Assembly: GCF_030285665.1 (NCBI RefSeq)
Contig: NZ_CP127295.1
Coordinates: 434,001-498,000, forward strand
Origin: Amycolatopsis mongoliensis
GTDB lineage: Bacteria > Actinomycetota > Actinomycetes > Mycobacteriales > Pseudonocardiaceae
DNA: 64,000 nt
Reading direction: 5' to 3'
Positions 35,788 through 46,370 of this stretch are shown piece by piece. The notes beneath the pieces were generated by a model that did not search any database, was not told the DNA's origin, and worked only from the letters and a program-made list of their open reading frames with translations. The first letter of the stretch is position 1. Each line of letters begins with the position of its first letter. The position numbers were made by a program, and so were the translations under genes.

Positions 35788-37116
35788 ATGGGCACGCTGC
35801 CCGCGAAACCCAGCCTGGACCAGCTCCGCAAGCGCGCGAAGGACCTCGCACGCGCCGAAGGCGTCAAACTCTCCGAAGCGCAGTTCCGGATCGCCCGCGA
35901 CCACGGCTTCCCGAGCTGGCCGAAACTCCGGGCGTACGTCCGGCGCGTCACCGAGCACGGCGAAACGCTGCAGCACCCCTACCACCAGGACGTCCACTAC
36001 TACGCCGAGCGCGCGCTCGGGCTGCTCGCGTCCGCCGTAGACGAGACGCCCGGAGCCCGCGAACCGTTCGAACGCTGGGAGCAGCCGCTCACCCGGGACG
36101 GCGCTCTCGTGGTCGTCGCCCGCGAGCACGGTTTCGTTTCCTGGCGGGCACTCCGCGAGCACGTCAAGTCCCTTGTGGACAGTGGTGAGCCGTTCGCGCG
36201 GGCGTACCGGGCGGTCGAAGCGAGGGATCTCGACGGGCTCGACCGGCTCCTGCACGAGTTCCCCGGCCTGGTCACCGCCCGCGGCACCAACGGCAACGAC
36301 CTGCTCGGCATGGCCGGCGCGACCTGCGACGAGCGGCTCAGCCGGCTCCTGCTCGACCACGGCGCCGACCCGTCACGCGGCAACGTCCACGGCTGGACCC
36401 CGCTGCACCAGGCCGCCTACCGCAACCTCCCACTGCTGCTCGACATGCTGCTGGACGCGGGCGCCCCGGTCGACGTCTCGGCTCGCGGTGACGGCGGCAC
36501 TCCCCTGGTCGTCGCCCTGTTCTGGGGCCACCGCGAAGCCGCCGAAAAACTGGCGTCCCGCAGCCGGGCCCCCGGCAATCTGCGCGTCGCGGCCGGACTC
36601 GGCGACGCGGACCTCCTCGCCGAACTCCTCGAACCGGGCCACCCGGCCGCCGGCGCGCACCGGGGTTTCTACCGCCCGCACAGCGGTTTCCCGGCCTGGC
36701 ACCCGGAAGACGACCCCGCCGAGGTCAAGAACGAAGCCCTGGCCTGGGCGGCCCGCAACGACCGCGCCGACGCGCTGAGGACACTCGTCGCCCGGGGCGC
36801 GGACGTGAACGCCGATGTCTACCGCGGCACGGCACTGACCTGGGCGGCGGCGACCGGGCGCGTCGCCGCGATCCGGGCGCTGCTCGACCTCGGCGCCGAC
36901 GTGAACCACACCGGCACGTTCGGCGGCCCGAACCACGGCGAAGGCGTCACGGCCCTGCACCTGGCCGCGCAGTCCGGGCACCTCGACGCGATCCGGGCGC
37001 TCGTCGAAGGCGGCGCCGACCTCGAGGCGCGCGACGGCATCTGGAACACCACCCCCGAGCGGTGGGCGGAGGTGTGCGAGCAGCCGGCGGCGAGGGACCT
37101 CCTCCGAACCCTGTAG
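35788..37116 (+). CDS. ankyrin-repeat protein
   Basis: A 442-residue protein. Residues 1-130 are a helical N-terminal region with two similar units (PSLDQLRKRAKDLARAEG; FRIARDHGFPSWPKLRAYV and later VAREHGFVSWRALREHV). Ankyrin repeats follow from about 150 to the end, e.g. HGWTPLHQAAYRNLPLLLDM, GTALTWAAATGRVAAIRALL and GVTALHLAAQSGHLDAIRAL. Only about six repeats are clear; one stretch near 255-330 is degenerate. AAGGAGG is four bases before ATG 35788. It is probably a cytosolic protein-binding scaffold, with no partner predictable. No signal or membrane segment. Confidence 0.88.
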   Translation: MGTLPAKPSLDQLRKRAKDLARAEGVKLSEAQFRIARDHGFPSWPKLRAYVRRVTEHGETLQHPYHQDVHYYAERALGLLASAVDETPGAREPFERWEQPLTRDGALVVVAREHGFVSWRALREHVKSLVDSGEPFARAYRAVEARDLDGLDRLLHEFPGLVTARGTNGNDLLGMAGATCDERLSRLLLDHGADPSRGNVHGWTPLHQAAYRNLPLLLDMLLDAGAPVDVSARGDGGTPLVVALFWGHREAAEKLASRSRAPGNLRVAAGLGDADLLAELLEPGHPAAGAHRGFYRPHSGFPAWHPEDDPAEVKNEALAWAARNDRADALRTLVARGADVNADVYRGTALTWAAATGRVAAIRALLDLGADVNHTGTFGGPNHGEGVTALHLAAQSGHLDAIRALVEGGADLEARDGIWNTTPERWAEVCEQPAARDLLRTL

Positions 37117-37186
37117 ACAACCGGAGTCTGCAGTCCGTATCTTCGGAGACGGACTACGGACTCCGTTTTGCCCACTGGGAGGATTC

Positions 37187-38050
37187 ATGACCACACCCCG
37201 CGACGTGTTCGCCGCCCTGTCCGACGGCATCAGCGAAGGACGGTTCGGCGAGCTTTCCGCGCTCTACGCCGAGGACACCGTCGTCGAGCACCCCCAGGCC
37301 GTGCCGCGGCCGACGCGCCTCACCGGCCGCGCCGCGGTCCACGAGCGCTTCACCGGCGCCCTGGCGGGCGCGTACCGGCTCAAGCGCAAGAACGTGGTCG
37401 TCCACGAGACGACGGACCCCGAGGTGATCGTCGCCGAATACGACTACGACGCCGAGTCGGTCGAGACCGGCCGGACGACCACGACGGCCAACATCCAGGT
37501 GCTGCGCGTGCGCGACGGCCTGATCGTCCACTCCCGCGACTACCACGACTACCTGCGGCTCGCCGTGATCCGCGACGGCGTCGACCAGCTTGTAAAGGCC
37601 TACGAGCAGGCACCGCCGCGCGAGCTGTCCCCGGTCACCCCGGAGAGCGCCGGCACGGTGTTCGAACGGCTCGTGCACGGCGTGGCGGGCGGACGCTGGG
37701 ACGCACTTCCGGACCTGTACGCGGAGGAAACGCACGTGACGCACCCGTTCCTGCCGGGGTCGGCCGTGGTGCGGACGCACGACGAGCTGCGAGATCACTT
37801 CGCGGCGGGCAAGGCGCTGAACCCCGGGTTCGCGGTCGCGGACCTGGTCACCTACCGGGGCACCGATCCGGAGGTGCTGATCGGCGAGTTCGCCTACCAG
37901 GGCGAATACGGCGGGCGGCCGGTGCGGATCGCCAACATCTTTTCGATGCGCGTGCGCGACGGCCTGATCGTCGAGTCCCGCGACTACGGCGACCACCTCG
38001 GCATCGCCGGCGACACCGGCAAGATCCCCGAGCTGGCGGCGCGGCTTTAG
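37187..38050 (+). CDS. tandem SnoaL-like (NTF2-fold) protein
   Basis: A 287-residue protein made of two NTF2-type units. Unit 1 is about 1-140 (MTTPRDVFAALSDGISEGRF, LYAEDTVVEHP) and unit 2 about 150-285 (ERLVHGVAGGRWDALPDLYA, EETHVTHPF). Both contain IQVLRVRDGLIVHSRDYHDY or IFSMRVRDGLIVESRDYGDH at the same place, so one arose by duplication of the other. The two pockets could serve dimer-like binding in one chain. Substrate unknown. Its 3' end overlaps the convergent DUF397 gene by four bases. Confidence 0.85.
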   Translation: MTTPRDVFAALSDGISEGRFGELSALYAEDTVVEHPQAVPRPTRLTGRAAVHERFTGALAGAYRLKRKNVVVHETTDPEVIVAEYDYDAESVETGRTTTTANIQVLRVRDGLIVHSRDYHDYLRLAVIRDGVDQLVKAYEQAPPRELSPVTPESAGTVFERLVHGVAGGRWDALPDLYAEETHVTHPFLPGSAVVRTHDELRDHFAAGKALNPGFAVADLVTYRGTDPEVLIGEFAYQGEYGGRPVRIANIFSMRVRDGLIVESRDYGDHLGIAGDTGKIPELAARL

Positions 38051-38325
38051 GCCTCCGCGAGGTCCTCGGGCAGGTCGAACTCGCCGTCGCGGACGCCCTT
38101 GACGAACGCGTCCCACTCCGACGGGGTGAAGACCAGGATCACGCCGTCCGGCTTCGACGACTGCCGCATCGCGGTGTAGGTGACGCCGTCGGTGTGCTCG
38201 ACGAAGGCGTACTCGACGCAGTCGTCGAGGGTCACGCCCTCCGGCTCGGCCCGGATCCACTCGGCCTTCGTGAAGTCGAGGTGGTGCCGGATGTGCGCCT
38301 TGTCGTCGACCGGCTGCTCACTCAT
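38047..38325 (-). CDS. DUF397 domain protein
   Basis: A 92-residue acidic protein with a DUF397-type core: FTKAEWIRAEPEG, DDCVEYAFVEH (the usual CVEVA position), TYTAMRQSSKPDGVILVFTP, SEWDAFVKGVRDGEFD. In Streptomyces such proteins usually sit beside an XRE-type regulator of the AbaA/BldB kind and act as its small partner. Here no regulator adjoins it, so it is an orphan. ATG 38325 is the family start. Confidence 0.88.
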   Translation of the reverse strand: MSEQPVDDKAHIRHHLDFTKAEWIRAEPEGVTLDDCVEYAFVEHTDGVTYTAMRQSSKPDGVILVFTPSEWDAFVKGVRDGEFDLPEDLAEA

Positions 38326-38358
38326 GTCGCAAGCGTAGCGAAACGACCACCCAGCGCA

Positions 38359-38393
38359 CTGAAGGGGACGCCCGGTGCGGGCGTCCCCTTCAG
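38359..38393 (-). terminator. ilvBNC operon terminator
   Basis: Perfect 16-base arms CTGAAGGGGACGCCCG and CGGGCGTCCCCTTCAG around GTG, ~20 bases past the ilvC stop. It also faces the DUF397 promoter region. Confidence 0.85.
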
Positions 38394-38411
38394 CGTCTTG
38401 CGAGTAAGGAC

Positions 38412-39461
<1,050 letters not shown>

Positions 39462-39968
39462 TTAACGGGGCGAAGTCGCGGTGATGGAACGGGCACCACG
39501 CCCGACCGCGACCATGCCCGACTGCACCAGCTCGCGGATGCCATACGGCTCCAGCATCCGCAGCAGCGCGCCGATCTTGTCCGACGTCCCGGTGGCCTCG
39601 ACGGTGAGCGCCTCCGGGGAGACGTCCACCACCTTGGCACGGAAGAGCTGGACGGTTTCGAGGACCTGGCTGCGCACGGTGTTGTCGGCGCGAACCTTCA
39701 CGAGCAGCAGTTCGCGCTGCACGGCGGTCGACTGCTCCAGCTCGACGATCTTGATCACGTTGACCAGCTTGTTGAGCTGTTTGGTCACCTGCTCGAGCGG
39801 TAGCTCTTCGACGGCGACCACGATCGTCATGCGGGACACCTCGGGGTTCTCCGTGGGCCCGACGGCGAGGGACTCGATGTTGAAACCGCGGCGGGAGAAC
39901 AGGCCCGAAACGCGCGCGAGCACACCCGGCTTGTTCTCGACCAGGACACTCAGCGTGTGGACGCTCAT
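39462..39968 (-). CDS. ilvN: acetolactate synthase small (regulatory) subunit
   Basis: A 168-residue subunit. An N-terminal ACT domain (MSVHTLSVLVENKPGVLARV, FSRRGFNIESLAVGPTE) carries the valine site; the C-terminal domain (~80-160) is of the usual ILV type (ELLLVKVRADNTVRSQVLET). It binds IlvB and makes the enzyme sensitive to feedback by valine. ATG 39968 is one base after the ilvB stop. Longer in-frame starts fall within ilvB. Also called ilvH in some actinobacteria. Confidence 0.96.
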   Translation of the reverse strand: MSVHTLSVLVENKPGVLARVSGLFSRRGFNIESLAVGPTENPEVSRMTIVVAVEELPLEQVTKQLNKLVNVIKIVELEQSTAVQRELLLVKVRADNTVRSQVLETVQLFRAKVVDVSPEALTVEATGTSDKIGALLRMLEPYGIRELVQSGMVAVGRGARSITATSPR

Positions 39969-39969
39969 C

Positions 39970-41862
39970 TCAGCGCTCACCTTCCCCAGCGGCTTCCGCG
40001 GCGGCCTCGGTCGTCTCGACCGAAACCTCGTCGTCGTCGAACAGCGGCCGGATGCCCCGGACCGCCATGATCTCGTCGTTGCCGGTGCCGGCCGCGACCA
40101 TCGGCCACACCTGGGCATCCTTCCCCACGACGAAGTCGATCACGACGGGGCGGTCGTTGATCTCCATCGCGCGGCGGATGGTGGCGTCGACGTCTTCCTT
40201 CGTCTCGCAGCGCAGGCCGGCGCAGCCCAGTGCCTCGGCCAGCAGCACGAAGTCCGGGATGCGGTGCTTGTGCGTGCCGAGGTCGGTGTTGGAGTACCGC
40301 TCCGAGTAGAAGAGGTTCTGCCACTGCCGGACCATGCCCAGGTTGCCGTTGTTGATGACGGCGACCTTGATCGGCGCGCCCTCGATGGCGCAGGTGGCCA
40401 GCTCCTGGTTGGTCATCTGGAAGCAGCCGTCGCCGTCGATCGCCCACACCTGCGTGTCCGGGACGCCGAACTGCGCGCCCATCGCGGCGGGCACGGCGAA
40501 GCCCATGGTGCCGAGGCCGCCGGAGTTGATCCAGGTGCGCGGGTTCTCGTACTTGACGAACTGCGCGGCCCACATCTGGTGCTGGCCGACGCCGGCGGCG
40601 TACACCGCGTCCGGGCCGACGAGCTCGCCGATCCGCTCGATGACGTACTGCGGCGACAGCGAGCCGTCGTCGGGCCACTCGTAACCGGCCGGGTAGTTCG
40701 TGCGCCAGTCTTCGGCCTGGGTCCACCAGTCGGTGAGGTCGGGCTTGGCGCCGTGGTCGAACTCCGTCTGCACGGCCGTGATCAGCTCGCCGATGATCTC
40801 CTTGCAGTCGCCCACGATCGGGACGTCCGCCTTGCGGTTCTTGGAGATCTCGGCCGGGTCGATGTCGGCGTGCACGATGGCGGCGTCCGGTGCGAACGAC
40901 GAGAGCTGCCCGGTGACGCGGTCGTCGAACCGGGCGCCGAGCGCGATCAGCAGGTCGGCGCGCTGCATCGCGGCGACCGCGGCGACCGAGCCGTGCATGC
41001 CCGGCATGCCGAGGTGCTGCGGGTGCGAGTCGGGGAACGCCCCGCGCGCCATCAGTGTGGTGACGACGGGGATGTTCGTCAGCTCGGCGAGCTGCTTCAG
41101 CTGCTCGTGCGCCTCCGCCTTGATCACGCCGCCGCCGACGTAGAGCACCGGGCGGCGCGACTTCGCGATGAGCTTCGCCGCTTCGCGGACCTGCTTGCCG
41201 TGCGGGCGCAGCGTGGGGCGGTAGCCCGGCAGCCGCAGCTCGGTCGGCCAGGAGAACGAGGTCATCTCCTGCAGCACGTCCTTGGGGATGTCCACCAGGA
41301 CCGGGCCGGGTCGGCCCGTGGACGCCAGGTGGAACGCCTCGGCGATGGTCCGCGGGATCTCCGCGGGGTCCGTGACGAGGAAGTTGTGCTTGGTGATCGG
41401 CATGGTGATGCCGCAGATGTCGGCTTCCTGGAACGCGTCGGTGCCGATCAGCGCCCGGCTCTGCTGGCCGGTGATGGCCACGACCGGGACGGAGTCCATG
41501 TTCGCGTCGGCCAGCGGGGTGACCAGGTTGGTCGCGCCCGGGCCCGAGGTCGCCATGCAGACGCCGACCTTGCCGGTGGCCTGCGCGTAGCCGGTGGCGG
41601 CGTGCCCCGCGCCCTGCTCGTGGCGGACCAGGATGTGGCGGACCTTCGTCGAGTCCAGCAGCGGGTCGTAGGCCGGCAGGATGGTGCCGCCCGGAATGCC
41701 GAAGACCACCTCGGCGCCGACCGCCTCGAGCGAGCGCACGAGCGACTGGGCGCCGGTGACGCGCACCGGGGTTCCCGCCGGTGGCGCCGGCTTCGGACGT
41801 GCTCCGGGCGTTCCGGGCGTCGGCCCGGGTTTCGCGTCGCTGCGCGACGTGGCACTGGTCAT
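39970..41862 (-). CDS. ilvB: acetolactate synthase large (catalytic) subunit
   Basis: A 630-residue ThDP enzyme. After a Pro-rich N-terminal extension (~1-35), it has [20 protein letters not shown] with the catalytic Glu, a central FAD domain and the ThDP motif [20 protein letters not shown] with downstream Asn. It condenses two pyruvates to acetolactate, or pyruvate and 2-oxobutyrate to acetohydroxybutyrate. First gene of ilvBNC; it follows a transcription attenuator whose leader peptide has Leu and Val codons. ATG 41862 has a weak GAGG-type site. Confidence 0.97.
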   Translation of the reverse strand: MTSATSRSDAKPGPTPGTPGARPKPAPPAGTPVRVTGAQSLVRSLEAVGAEVVFGIPGGTILPAYDPLLDSTKVRHILVRHEQGAGHAATGYAQATGKVGVCMATSGPGATNLVTPLADANMDSVPVVAITGQQSRALIGTDAFQEADICGITMPITKHNFLVTDPAEIPRTIAEAFHLASTGRPGPVLVDIPKDVLQEMTSFSWPTELRLPGYRPTLRPHGKQVREAAKLIAKSRRPVLYVGGGVIKAEAHEQLKQLAELTNIPVVTTLMARGAFPDSHPQHLGMPGMHGSVAAVAAMQRADLLIALGARFDDRVTGQLSSFAPDAAIVHADIDPAEISKNRKADVPIVGDCKEIIGELITAVQTEFDHGAKPDLTDWWTQAEDWRTNYPAGYEWPDDGSLSPQYVIERIGELVGPDAVYAAGVGQHQMWAAQFVKYENPRTWINSGGLGTMGFAVPAAMGAQFGVPDTQVWAIDGDGCFQMTNQELATCAIEGAPIKVAVINNGNLGMVRQWQNLFYSERYSNTDLGTHKHRIPDFVLLAEALGCAGLRCETKEDVDATIRRAMEINDRPVVIDFVVGKDAQVWPMVAAGTGNDEIMAVRGIRPLFDDDEVSVETTEAAAEAAGEGER

Positions 41863-41944
41863 CGGTTCTGCCTCGTGGGTCTCGGTGTCACTCGTTCGGG
41901 TCGGTTTTGTGCGGTGGGGCGGGGAATCTCTTCCCGTGGGCAAC

Positions 41945-41980
41945 AAAAAACCCTCGCCGACCGTAAGGTCGCACGAGGGT
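41945..41980 (-). terminator. ilvB attenuator terminator
   Basis: On the minus strand ACCCTCG and CGAGGGT pair (with GACC/GGTC inside, plus-strand 41950-41980), followed by U6 (plus-strand A 41945-41950). It lies before the ilvB start, as an attenuator should. A competing fold can form between the two GCGTCGACGC words upstream, one of them inside the leader peptide codons. Confidence 0.85.
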
Positions 41981-42009
41981 TCGCGCGTCGACGCAGCGGA
42001 AAGACTTCC

Positions 42010-42057
42010 CTAAGCGTCGACGCGCTTGGGAAGTACGAGGCCGGTCAGCGGTGTCAC
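42010..42057 (-). CDS. ilvB leader peptide with Leu and Val codons
   Basis: A 15-codon frame, MTPLTGLVLPKRVDA, then TAG. Its Leu-Val-Leu run plus another Leu would sense leucine and valine supply. A large hairpin with arms ACTTCCC/GGGAAGT overlaps its end (42003-42033). GTG 42057 starts seven bases after a -10 hexamer, so the message is probably leaderless. Similar leader-controlled ilvBNC operons are known in Corynebacterium and Streptomyces. Too short for routine gene calling. Confidence 0.85.
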   Translation of the reverse strand: MTPLTGLVLPKRVDA

Positions 42058-42064
42058 GACGCTG

Positions 42065-42094
42065 ACGCTAGACCGAAGGCCTCGCAGGTGTCAA
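42065..42094 (-). promoter_or_regulatory. ilvBNC promoter
   Basis: On the minus strand a perfect -35 TTGACA (42089-42094), an 18-bp spacer and -10-like TAGCGT (42065-42070). The expected start is at or next to the leader GTG. Confidence 0.75.
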
Positions 42095-42197
42095 CTCTGC
42101 GGGATGGCGGGTCCAGATCGTGGACACTCGAGCGGCGCATGTCACCCGCGTCCGACCCGGCTCCCGGCCGGTCCGCGCCGCGGTGCACCATTTCGGG

Positions 42198-42647
42198 GTG
42201 GCCGAAAAAGAGCAGGACGAAGGCCGGAAGGCCGTCTTCCGGATCCCCCGCACGTCGTTCATGGCGATCGCCCTCCTGACGATCTGCGTGACGCCGATCG
42301 CCCTCGGGGAGATCCCGTACCTGCAGTGGCTCTACCTCTTCCCGATCGCGCTCGCCGTGTTCGTGGTCCGGACCCGCACGATCGCGACGCGCGAAGGGCT
42401 CGCGACCCGCACGATGTTCGGCCACCGCGACGTCCCCTGGTCGGCGCTGAAGGGCTTGGCGATCAGCAAGAAGTCGCGCGTGCAGGCCGTGCTCAAGGAC
42501 GACACGAAGGTGCCGCTGCCGACCGTCCGGACCCGGCACCTGCCGGTGCTTTCGCTGGTGAGCGAGGGACTGGTCGCCGACCCGAGCGGGCTCCTGGACG
42601 CCGAGGACATCAAGCCGGCCGAGACCGAGGCGCCGGCCGGGGAGTGA
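42198..42647 (+). CDS. PH-domain-like membrane protein
   Basis: A ~149-residue protein with two transmembrane segments near the N-terminus (AIALLTICVTPIALGEIPY; WLYLFPIALAVFVV), then a cytoplasmic PH-like domain (REGLATRTMFGHRDVPWSAL, then KGLAISKKSRVQAVLKDD) and an acidic tail. This is the small actinobacterial bPH family with unknown role, often found near ilv genes. I chose GTG 42198; ATG 42120 gives 26 more residues that look non-coding and overlap the ilvB promoter. Start is uncertain. Confidence 0.75.
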   Translation: MAEKEQDEGRKAVFRIPRTSFMAIALLTICVTPIALGEIPYLQWLYLFPIALAVFVVRTRTIATREGLATRTMFGHRDVPWSALKGLAISKKSRVQAVLKDDTKVPLPTVRTRHLPVLSLVSEGLVADPSGLLDAEDIKPAETEAPAGE

Positions 42648-42754
42648 CCCCCGTCGCGGACAGGCGCCGCCCGCGGGTCTAAATTGGTAGGACCAGTTTC
42701 GCCGGAGTGTCCCCGACCTCCGCCTGGCCCCACCATCCGACCTGGGAGTTCGCC

Positions 42755-44599
42755 GTGCCGCCTCTCCGTTCCCGGACCACCACCCACGGCCGCAACGCGG
42801 CGGGCGCGCGCTCGCTCTGGCGCGCCACCGGCATGACCGACAGCGACTTCGGCAAGCCGATCGTGGCGATCGCCAACTCCTACACCCAGTTCGTGCCCGG
42901 CCACGTGCACCTCAAGGACCTCGGCGAGATCGTCGCCGGCGCGGTGAAGGAAGCCGGCGGCGTCGCGCGCGAGTTCCACACGATCGCCGTCGACGACGGC
43001 ATCGCCATGGGCCACTCCGGCATGCTCTACTCGCTGCCCTCGCGCGAGATCATCGCCGACTCGGTCGAGTACATGGTCAACGCGCACCAGGCCGACGCGC
43101 TGGTCTGCATCTCCAACTGCGACAAGATCACCCCGGGCATGCTCAACGCCGCGATGCGGCTGAACATCCCGGTCGTGTTCGTCTCCGGCGGGCCGATGGA
43201 GGCCGGCAAGGCCGTCGTCGTCGGCGGTGTCGCGCAGGCCCCGACCGACCTGATCACCGCGATCGCGGCGTCGGCCAGCCCCGAGGTCGACGAGGACGGC
43301 CTCTCGATCGTCGAGCGCTCGGCGTGCCCGACCTGCGGCTCGTGCTCCGGCATGTTCACCGCGAACTCGATGAACTGCCTGACCGAGGCGCTGGGGCTTT
43401 CCCTGCCGGGCAACGGTTCCACGCTGGCGACGCACGCCGCGCGCCGGGCGCTGTTCGAGGAGGCCGGCCGCACGGTCGTCGAGCTGTGCCGTCGCTGGTA
43501 CGAAAACGACGACGACTCGGTGCTGCCGCGCTCGATCGCGTCGAAGGCGGCGTTCGAGAACGCGATGGCCCTGGACATGGCGATGGGTGGCTCGACGAAC
43601 ACCGTGCTGCACATCCTCGCCGCCGCCCAGGAGGGCGAGGTCGACTTCACGATCGCCGACATCGACGCGATCGGCCGCCGCGTGCCGTGCCTGTCGAAGG
43701 TGGCGCCGAACTCCGACTACCACATGGAAGACGTCCACCGGGCCGGCGGCATCCCGGCGATCCTGGGCGAGCTGTACCGCGGCGGGTTGCTGAACACCGA
43801 CGTCCGGTCGGTGCACTCCCCCGACCTCGAGTCGTGGCTGGGTGCGTGGGACATCCGGGCCGCTTCGCCTTCCGACACCGCGGTCGAGCTGTTCCACGCG
43901 GCGCCGGGCGGGGTCCGCACGACGCAGGCGTTCTCGACGGAGAACCGCTGGTCGTCGCTGGACACCGACGCGGCAGGCGGCTGCATCCGCGACGTCGAGC
44001 ACGCGTACACGAAGGACGGCGGCCTGGCGATCCTGCGCGGCAACCTCGCCGAGAACGGCGCGGTGATCAAGGCGGCGGGCATCGACGAGGACCTGTGGCA
44101 CTTCGAAGGCCCGGCACGCGTGCTGGAGAGCCAGGAAGAGGCCGTGTCGGCGATCCTCAAGAAGGAGATCCAGCCGGGCGAGGTGCTGGTGATCCGCTAC
44201 GAGGGTCCCGCGGGTGGCCCGGGCATGCAGGAGATGCTGCACCCGACGGCGTTCCTCAAGGGCTCGGGTCTCGGCAAGAAGTGCGCGCTGATCACCGACG
44301 GCCGCTTCTCGGGCGGCTCGTCGGGCATCTCGGTGGGCCACATCTCGCCGGAGGCGGCGGCGGGCGGCCTGATCGGCCTGGTGGAGAACGGCGACCGCAT
44401 CCTGCTGGACATCCACGAGCGGCGGCTGGAGCTGCTGGTGGACCCGGAGGTGCTGGCCGAGCGGCGCTCGAAGATGGAGGCGTCCGAGCGGCCGTGGCAG
44501 CCGAAGGACCGCCAGCGCCCGGTGACGGCGGCGCTGCGGGCGTACGCCCGGATGGCGACGTCGGCCGACACCGGCGCGGTCCGCGACGTGAACAAGTAA
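42755..44599 (+). CDS. ilvD: dihydroxy-acid dehydratase
   Basis: A 614-residue Fe-S dehydratase. [40 protein letters not shown] and [20 protein letters not shown] supply the cluster cysteines, and later [34 protein letters not shown] are family signatures. It dehydrates dihydroxyisovalerate and dihydroxymethylvalerate to the keto acids of valine, leucine and isoleucine. GTG 42755 follows TGGGAG by six bases; a longer ATG start lacks a site. It is divergent from the ilvBNC operon by ~0.7 kb. Confidence 0.96.
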   Translation: MPPLRSRTTTHGRNAAGARSLWRATGMTDSDFGKPIVAIANSYTQFVPGHVHLKDLGEIVAGAVKEAGGVAREFHTIAVDDGIAMGHSGMLYSLPSREIIADSVEYMVNAHQADALVCISNCDKITPGMLNAAMRLNIPVVFVSGGPMEAGKAVVVGGVAQAPTDLITAIAASASPEVDEDGLSIVERSACPTCGSCSGMFTANSMNCLTEALGLSLPGNGSTLATHAARRALFEEAGRTVVELCRRWYENDDDSVLPRSIASKAAFENAMALDMAMGGSTNTVLHILAAAQEGEVDFTIADIDAIGRRVPCLSKVAPNSDYHMEDVHRAGGIPAILGELYRGGLLNTDVRSVHSPDLESWLGAWDIRAASPSDTAVELFHAAPGGVRTTQAFSTENRWSSLDTDAAGGCIRDVEHAYTKDGGLAILRGNLAENGAVIKAAGIDEDLWHFEGPARVLESQEEAVSAILKKEIQPGEVLVIRYEGPAGGPGMQEMLHPTAFLKGSGLGKKCALITDGRFSGGSSGISVGHISPEAAAGGLIGLVENGDRILLDIHERRLELLVDPEVLAERRSKMEASERPWQPKDRQRPVTAALRAYARMATSADTGAVRDVNK

Positions 44600-44612
44600 G
44601 CCTGGCTCGACC

Positions 44613-44646
44613 CGAAAGGCCGTCCCGCTCCCGGGGCGGCCTTTCC
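44613..44646 (+). terminator. ilvD terminator
   Basis: GAAAGGCCGTCCCG and CGGGGCGGCCTTTC pair with one mismatch around a short loop, ~15 bases past the ilvD stop. Confidence 0.75.
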
Positions 44647-44775
44647 GGCTTCAGGGGGGCCGGCCGTGAGGGGGACCCCCGATTTCAACGCTACCGGTGA
44701 GCGCCGACAAATCCCGGCCCGCGAAGCCGGGTTGTCCACAAGCCCGGTCCGCACCGCCGAGTTGTCCCCAGCCCA

Positions 44776-45351
44776 CTACCGAGTCAGGACGATGACCACC
44801 ACCGCGGCCGCCGCGGCCAGCAGCAGCGAAACCAGCCCCAGCGGCAACGGCCGCTTCCGCCACGGCGTGTTCCGCTCCAGCGAGATCGGCCCGGACCCGG
44901 TGAACAGCAGGCTCAACGCCGAAGCCCCCAGCAGCAGCTCGAACTCGAAACCCTGCCCCTGCCCCTCGAAGAACCCGCCGTGGAACTTCGCGTACACGGC
45001 GTTGGCCATGACACCGAGCAGGCCTGCCGCGGCCAGCGGCGTGAACAGCCCGACGACCACCAGCACGCCGCCGCCCAGCTCGGTGATGCCGGTGATCCAC
45101 GACAGCAGCGTCGTCTGCTTGTGGTAGCCGAACGTCTCCAGCACGCGCGCGAACCCACCGATGCCCGGCCCGCCGAACAGGCCGAACAGGTGCTGCAGGC
45201 CGTGCGCGCCCATGGTCACGCCGAGCGCGAGCCGCAGGATCAGCAGGCCGAGCCCGAGCCCGCCCTGGGTCGGGGTGTCGTCCGCCCGGTCGTCCTCGAC
45301 GCCCGACAGGAGGCTGGTGGGCTGCTGCGAAAAGTCGTCTCCACTGCTCAC
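44776..45351 (-). CDS. DoxX-family membrane protein
   Basis: A 191-residue protein. An acidic N-terminal tail of ~30 residues is followed by four transmembrane helices: LGLGLLILRLALGVTMGAHG, then a loop with GGFARVLETFGYHKQTTLLS, ITGITELGGGVLVVVGLFTP, LAAAGLLGVMANAVYAKFHG, and a C-terminal hydrophobic end, LGLVSLLLAAAAAVVVIVL. The family is linked to quinone-type or redox-stress membrane complexes, but its biochemical role is unsettled. Single gene. Confidence 0.9.
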   Translation of the reverse strand: MSSGDDFSQQPTSLLSGVEDDRADDTPTQGGLGLGLLILRLALGVTMGAHGLQHLFGLFGGPGIGGFARVLETFGYHKQTTLLSWITGITELGGGVLVVVGLFTPLAAAGLLGVMANAVYAKFHGGFFEGQGQGFEFELLLGASALSLLFTGSGPISLERNTPWRKRPLPLGLVSLLLAAAAAVVVIVLTR

Positions 45352-45396
45352 GCGCGAAGGGTAGGGGATCCGCGGGGGCCTGGCGAGCCGCCGCGC

Positions 45397-46305
45397 TCAG
45401 TACTCCCCGTGCACGAGGTTGTCCGGCAGCTCGCCGCCGGCGTACCGCGCGATCTCGGCCGCGGCGACGGCGTACGACCGGCCCCGCACGCCGCGCACGG
45501 CCCCGCCGACGTGCGGGGTCAGCAGCAGCCCCGGCGCCGTCCACAGCGGGTGCCCGGGTGGCGCCGGCTCGGGATCGGTGACGTCGAGCGCGGCGCGCAG
45601 CCGGCCCGTGGTCAATTCGGCGACCAGGGCGTCGGTGACCACGACGGCGCCGCGGGCGACGTTGACCAGCACCGCGCCGTCGCGCATCTCGGCGAGGAAC
45701 TCCGCGTCGACCATCCCGCGGGTGCGCGAGGTCAGCGGCACCATCAGCACGACGACGTCGTGCAGGCCGAGCAGCGACGGCAGCTCCCGCACCCCGTGCA
45801 CGCCCTCCCGCGCGGTCATCCCGACCATCGTGCACCGCGCGTCGAACGGCTCGAGCCGGCGCCGCAGGTGCTGGCCCAGGTCACCGGCCCCGATGATCAG
45901 CACGCGCTTGCCCTGCAGCGTGTCGGTGCTCTGCCGGTCCCAGCGGCCCTCGCGCTGCGCGCCGGCGAAGACGTCCAGCTTCCGGTACATCGACAGCAAC
46001 GCGGCGACGACCCATTCGGCGGTGCTCCCGCCGTGCGCGCCCCGGCAGGTGGAGAGCAGGACGCCGTCGGGCACCTTGCCGACCCAGTCCTCGGCGCCGG
46101 CGGCCAGCAGCTGGATCAGCTTCAGGTTCGGCAGCGTGCGCCACAGCTCCTCGCCCGGCGGGTGCTTGCCGGGGATGAGCACCTCGGCTTTCGCGGCCTC
46201 GGGCGGCACCGGCTCGCCCCACTGGTGGCGCACGGGCAGGACCCGCGGCACCTCGGCGAGCACGGTCATGCCCTCGTCGTCGGGCACCAGCACGGTCAGC
46301 GTCAT
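45397..46305 (-). CDS. D-2-hydroxyacid dehydrogenase family protein
   Basis: A 302-residue NAD-dependent dehydrogenase. The NAD-binding motif is VLIIGAGDLGQHLRRRLEPF, the catalytic Arg is in LVNVARGAVVVTDALVAEL, the acid in ALDVTDPEPAPPGHPLW, and His in LLTPHVGGAVRG. The N-terminal part is short. Substrate is likely a small 2-hydroxy or 2-oxo acid. ATG 46305 gives the family start; a longer in-frame start at 46338 is possible. It diverges from the LppZ-like gene. Confidence 0.9.
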   Translation of the reverse strand: MTLTVLVPDDEGMTVLAEVPRVLPVRHQWGEPVPPEAAKAEVLIPGKHPPGEELWRTLPNLKLIQLLAAGAEDWVGKVPDGVLLSTCRGAHGGSTAEWVVAALLSMYRKLDVFAGAQREGRWDRQSTDTLQGKRVLIIGAGDLGQHLRRRLEPFDARCTMVGMTAREGVHGVRELPSLLGLHDVVVLMVPLTSRTRGMVDAEFLAEMRDGAVLVNVARGAVVVTDALVAELTTGRLRAALDVTDPEPAPPGHPLWTAPGLLLTPHVGGAVRGVRGRSYAVAAAEIARYAGGELPDNLVHGEY

Positions 46306-46370
46306 GATCCTCACCGTAATCGAGGAGTACTCACCCATGGTTCACGCATCGGCCCCTAGGCTGGGGGATC

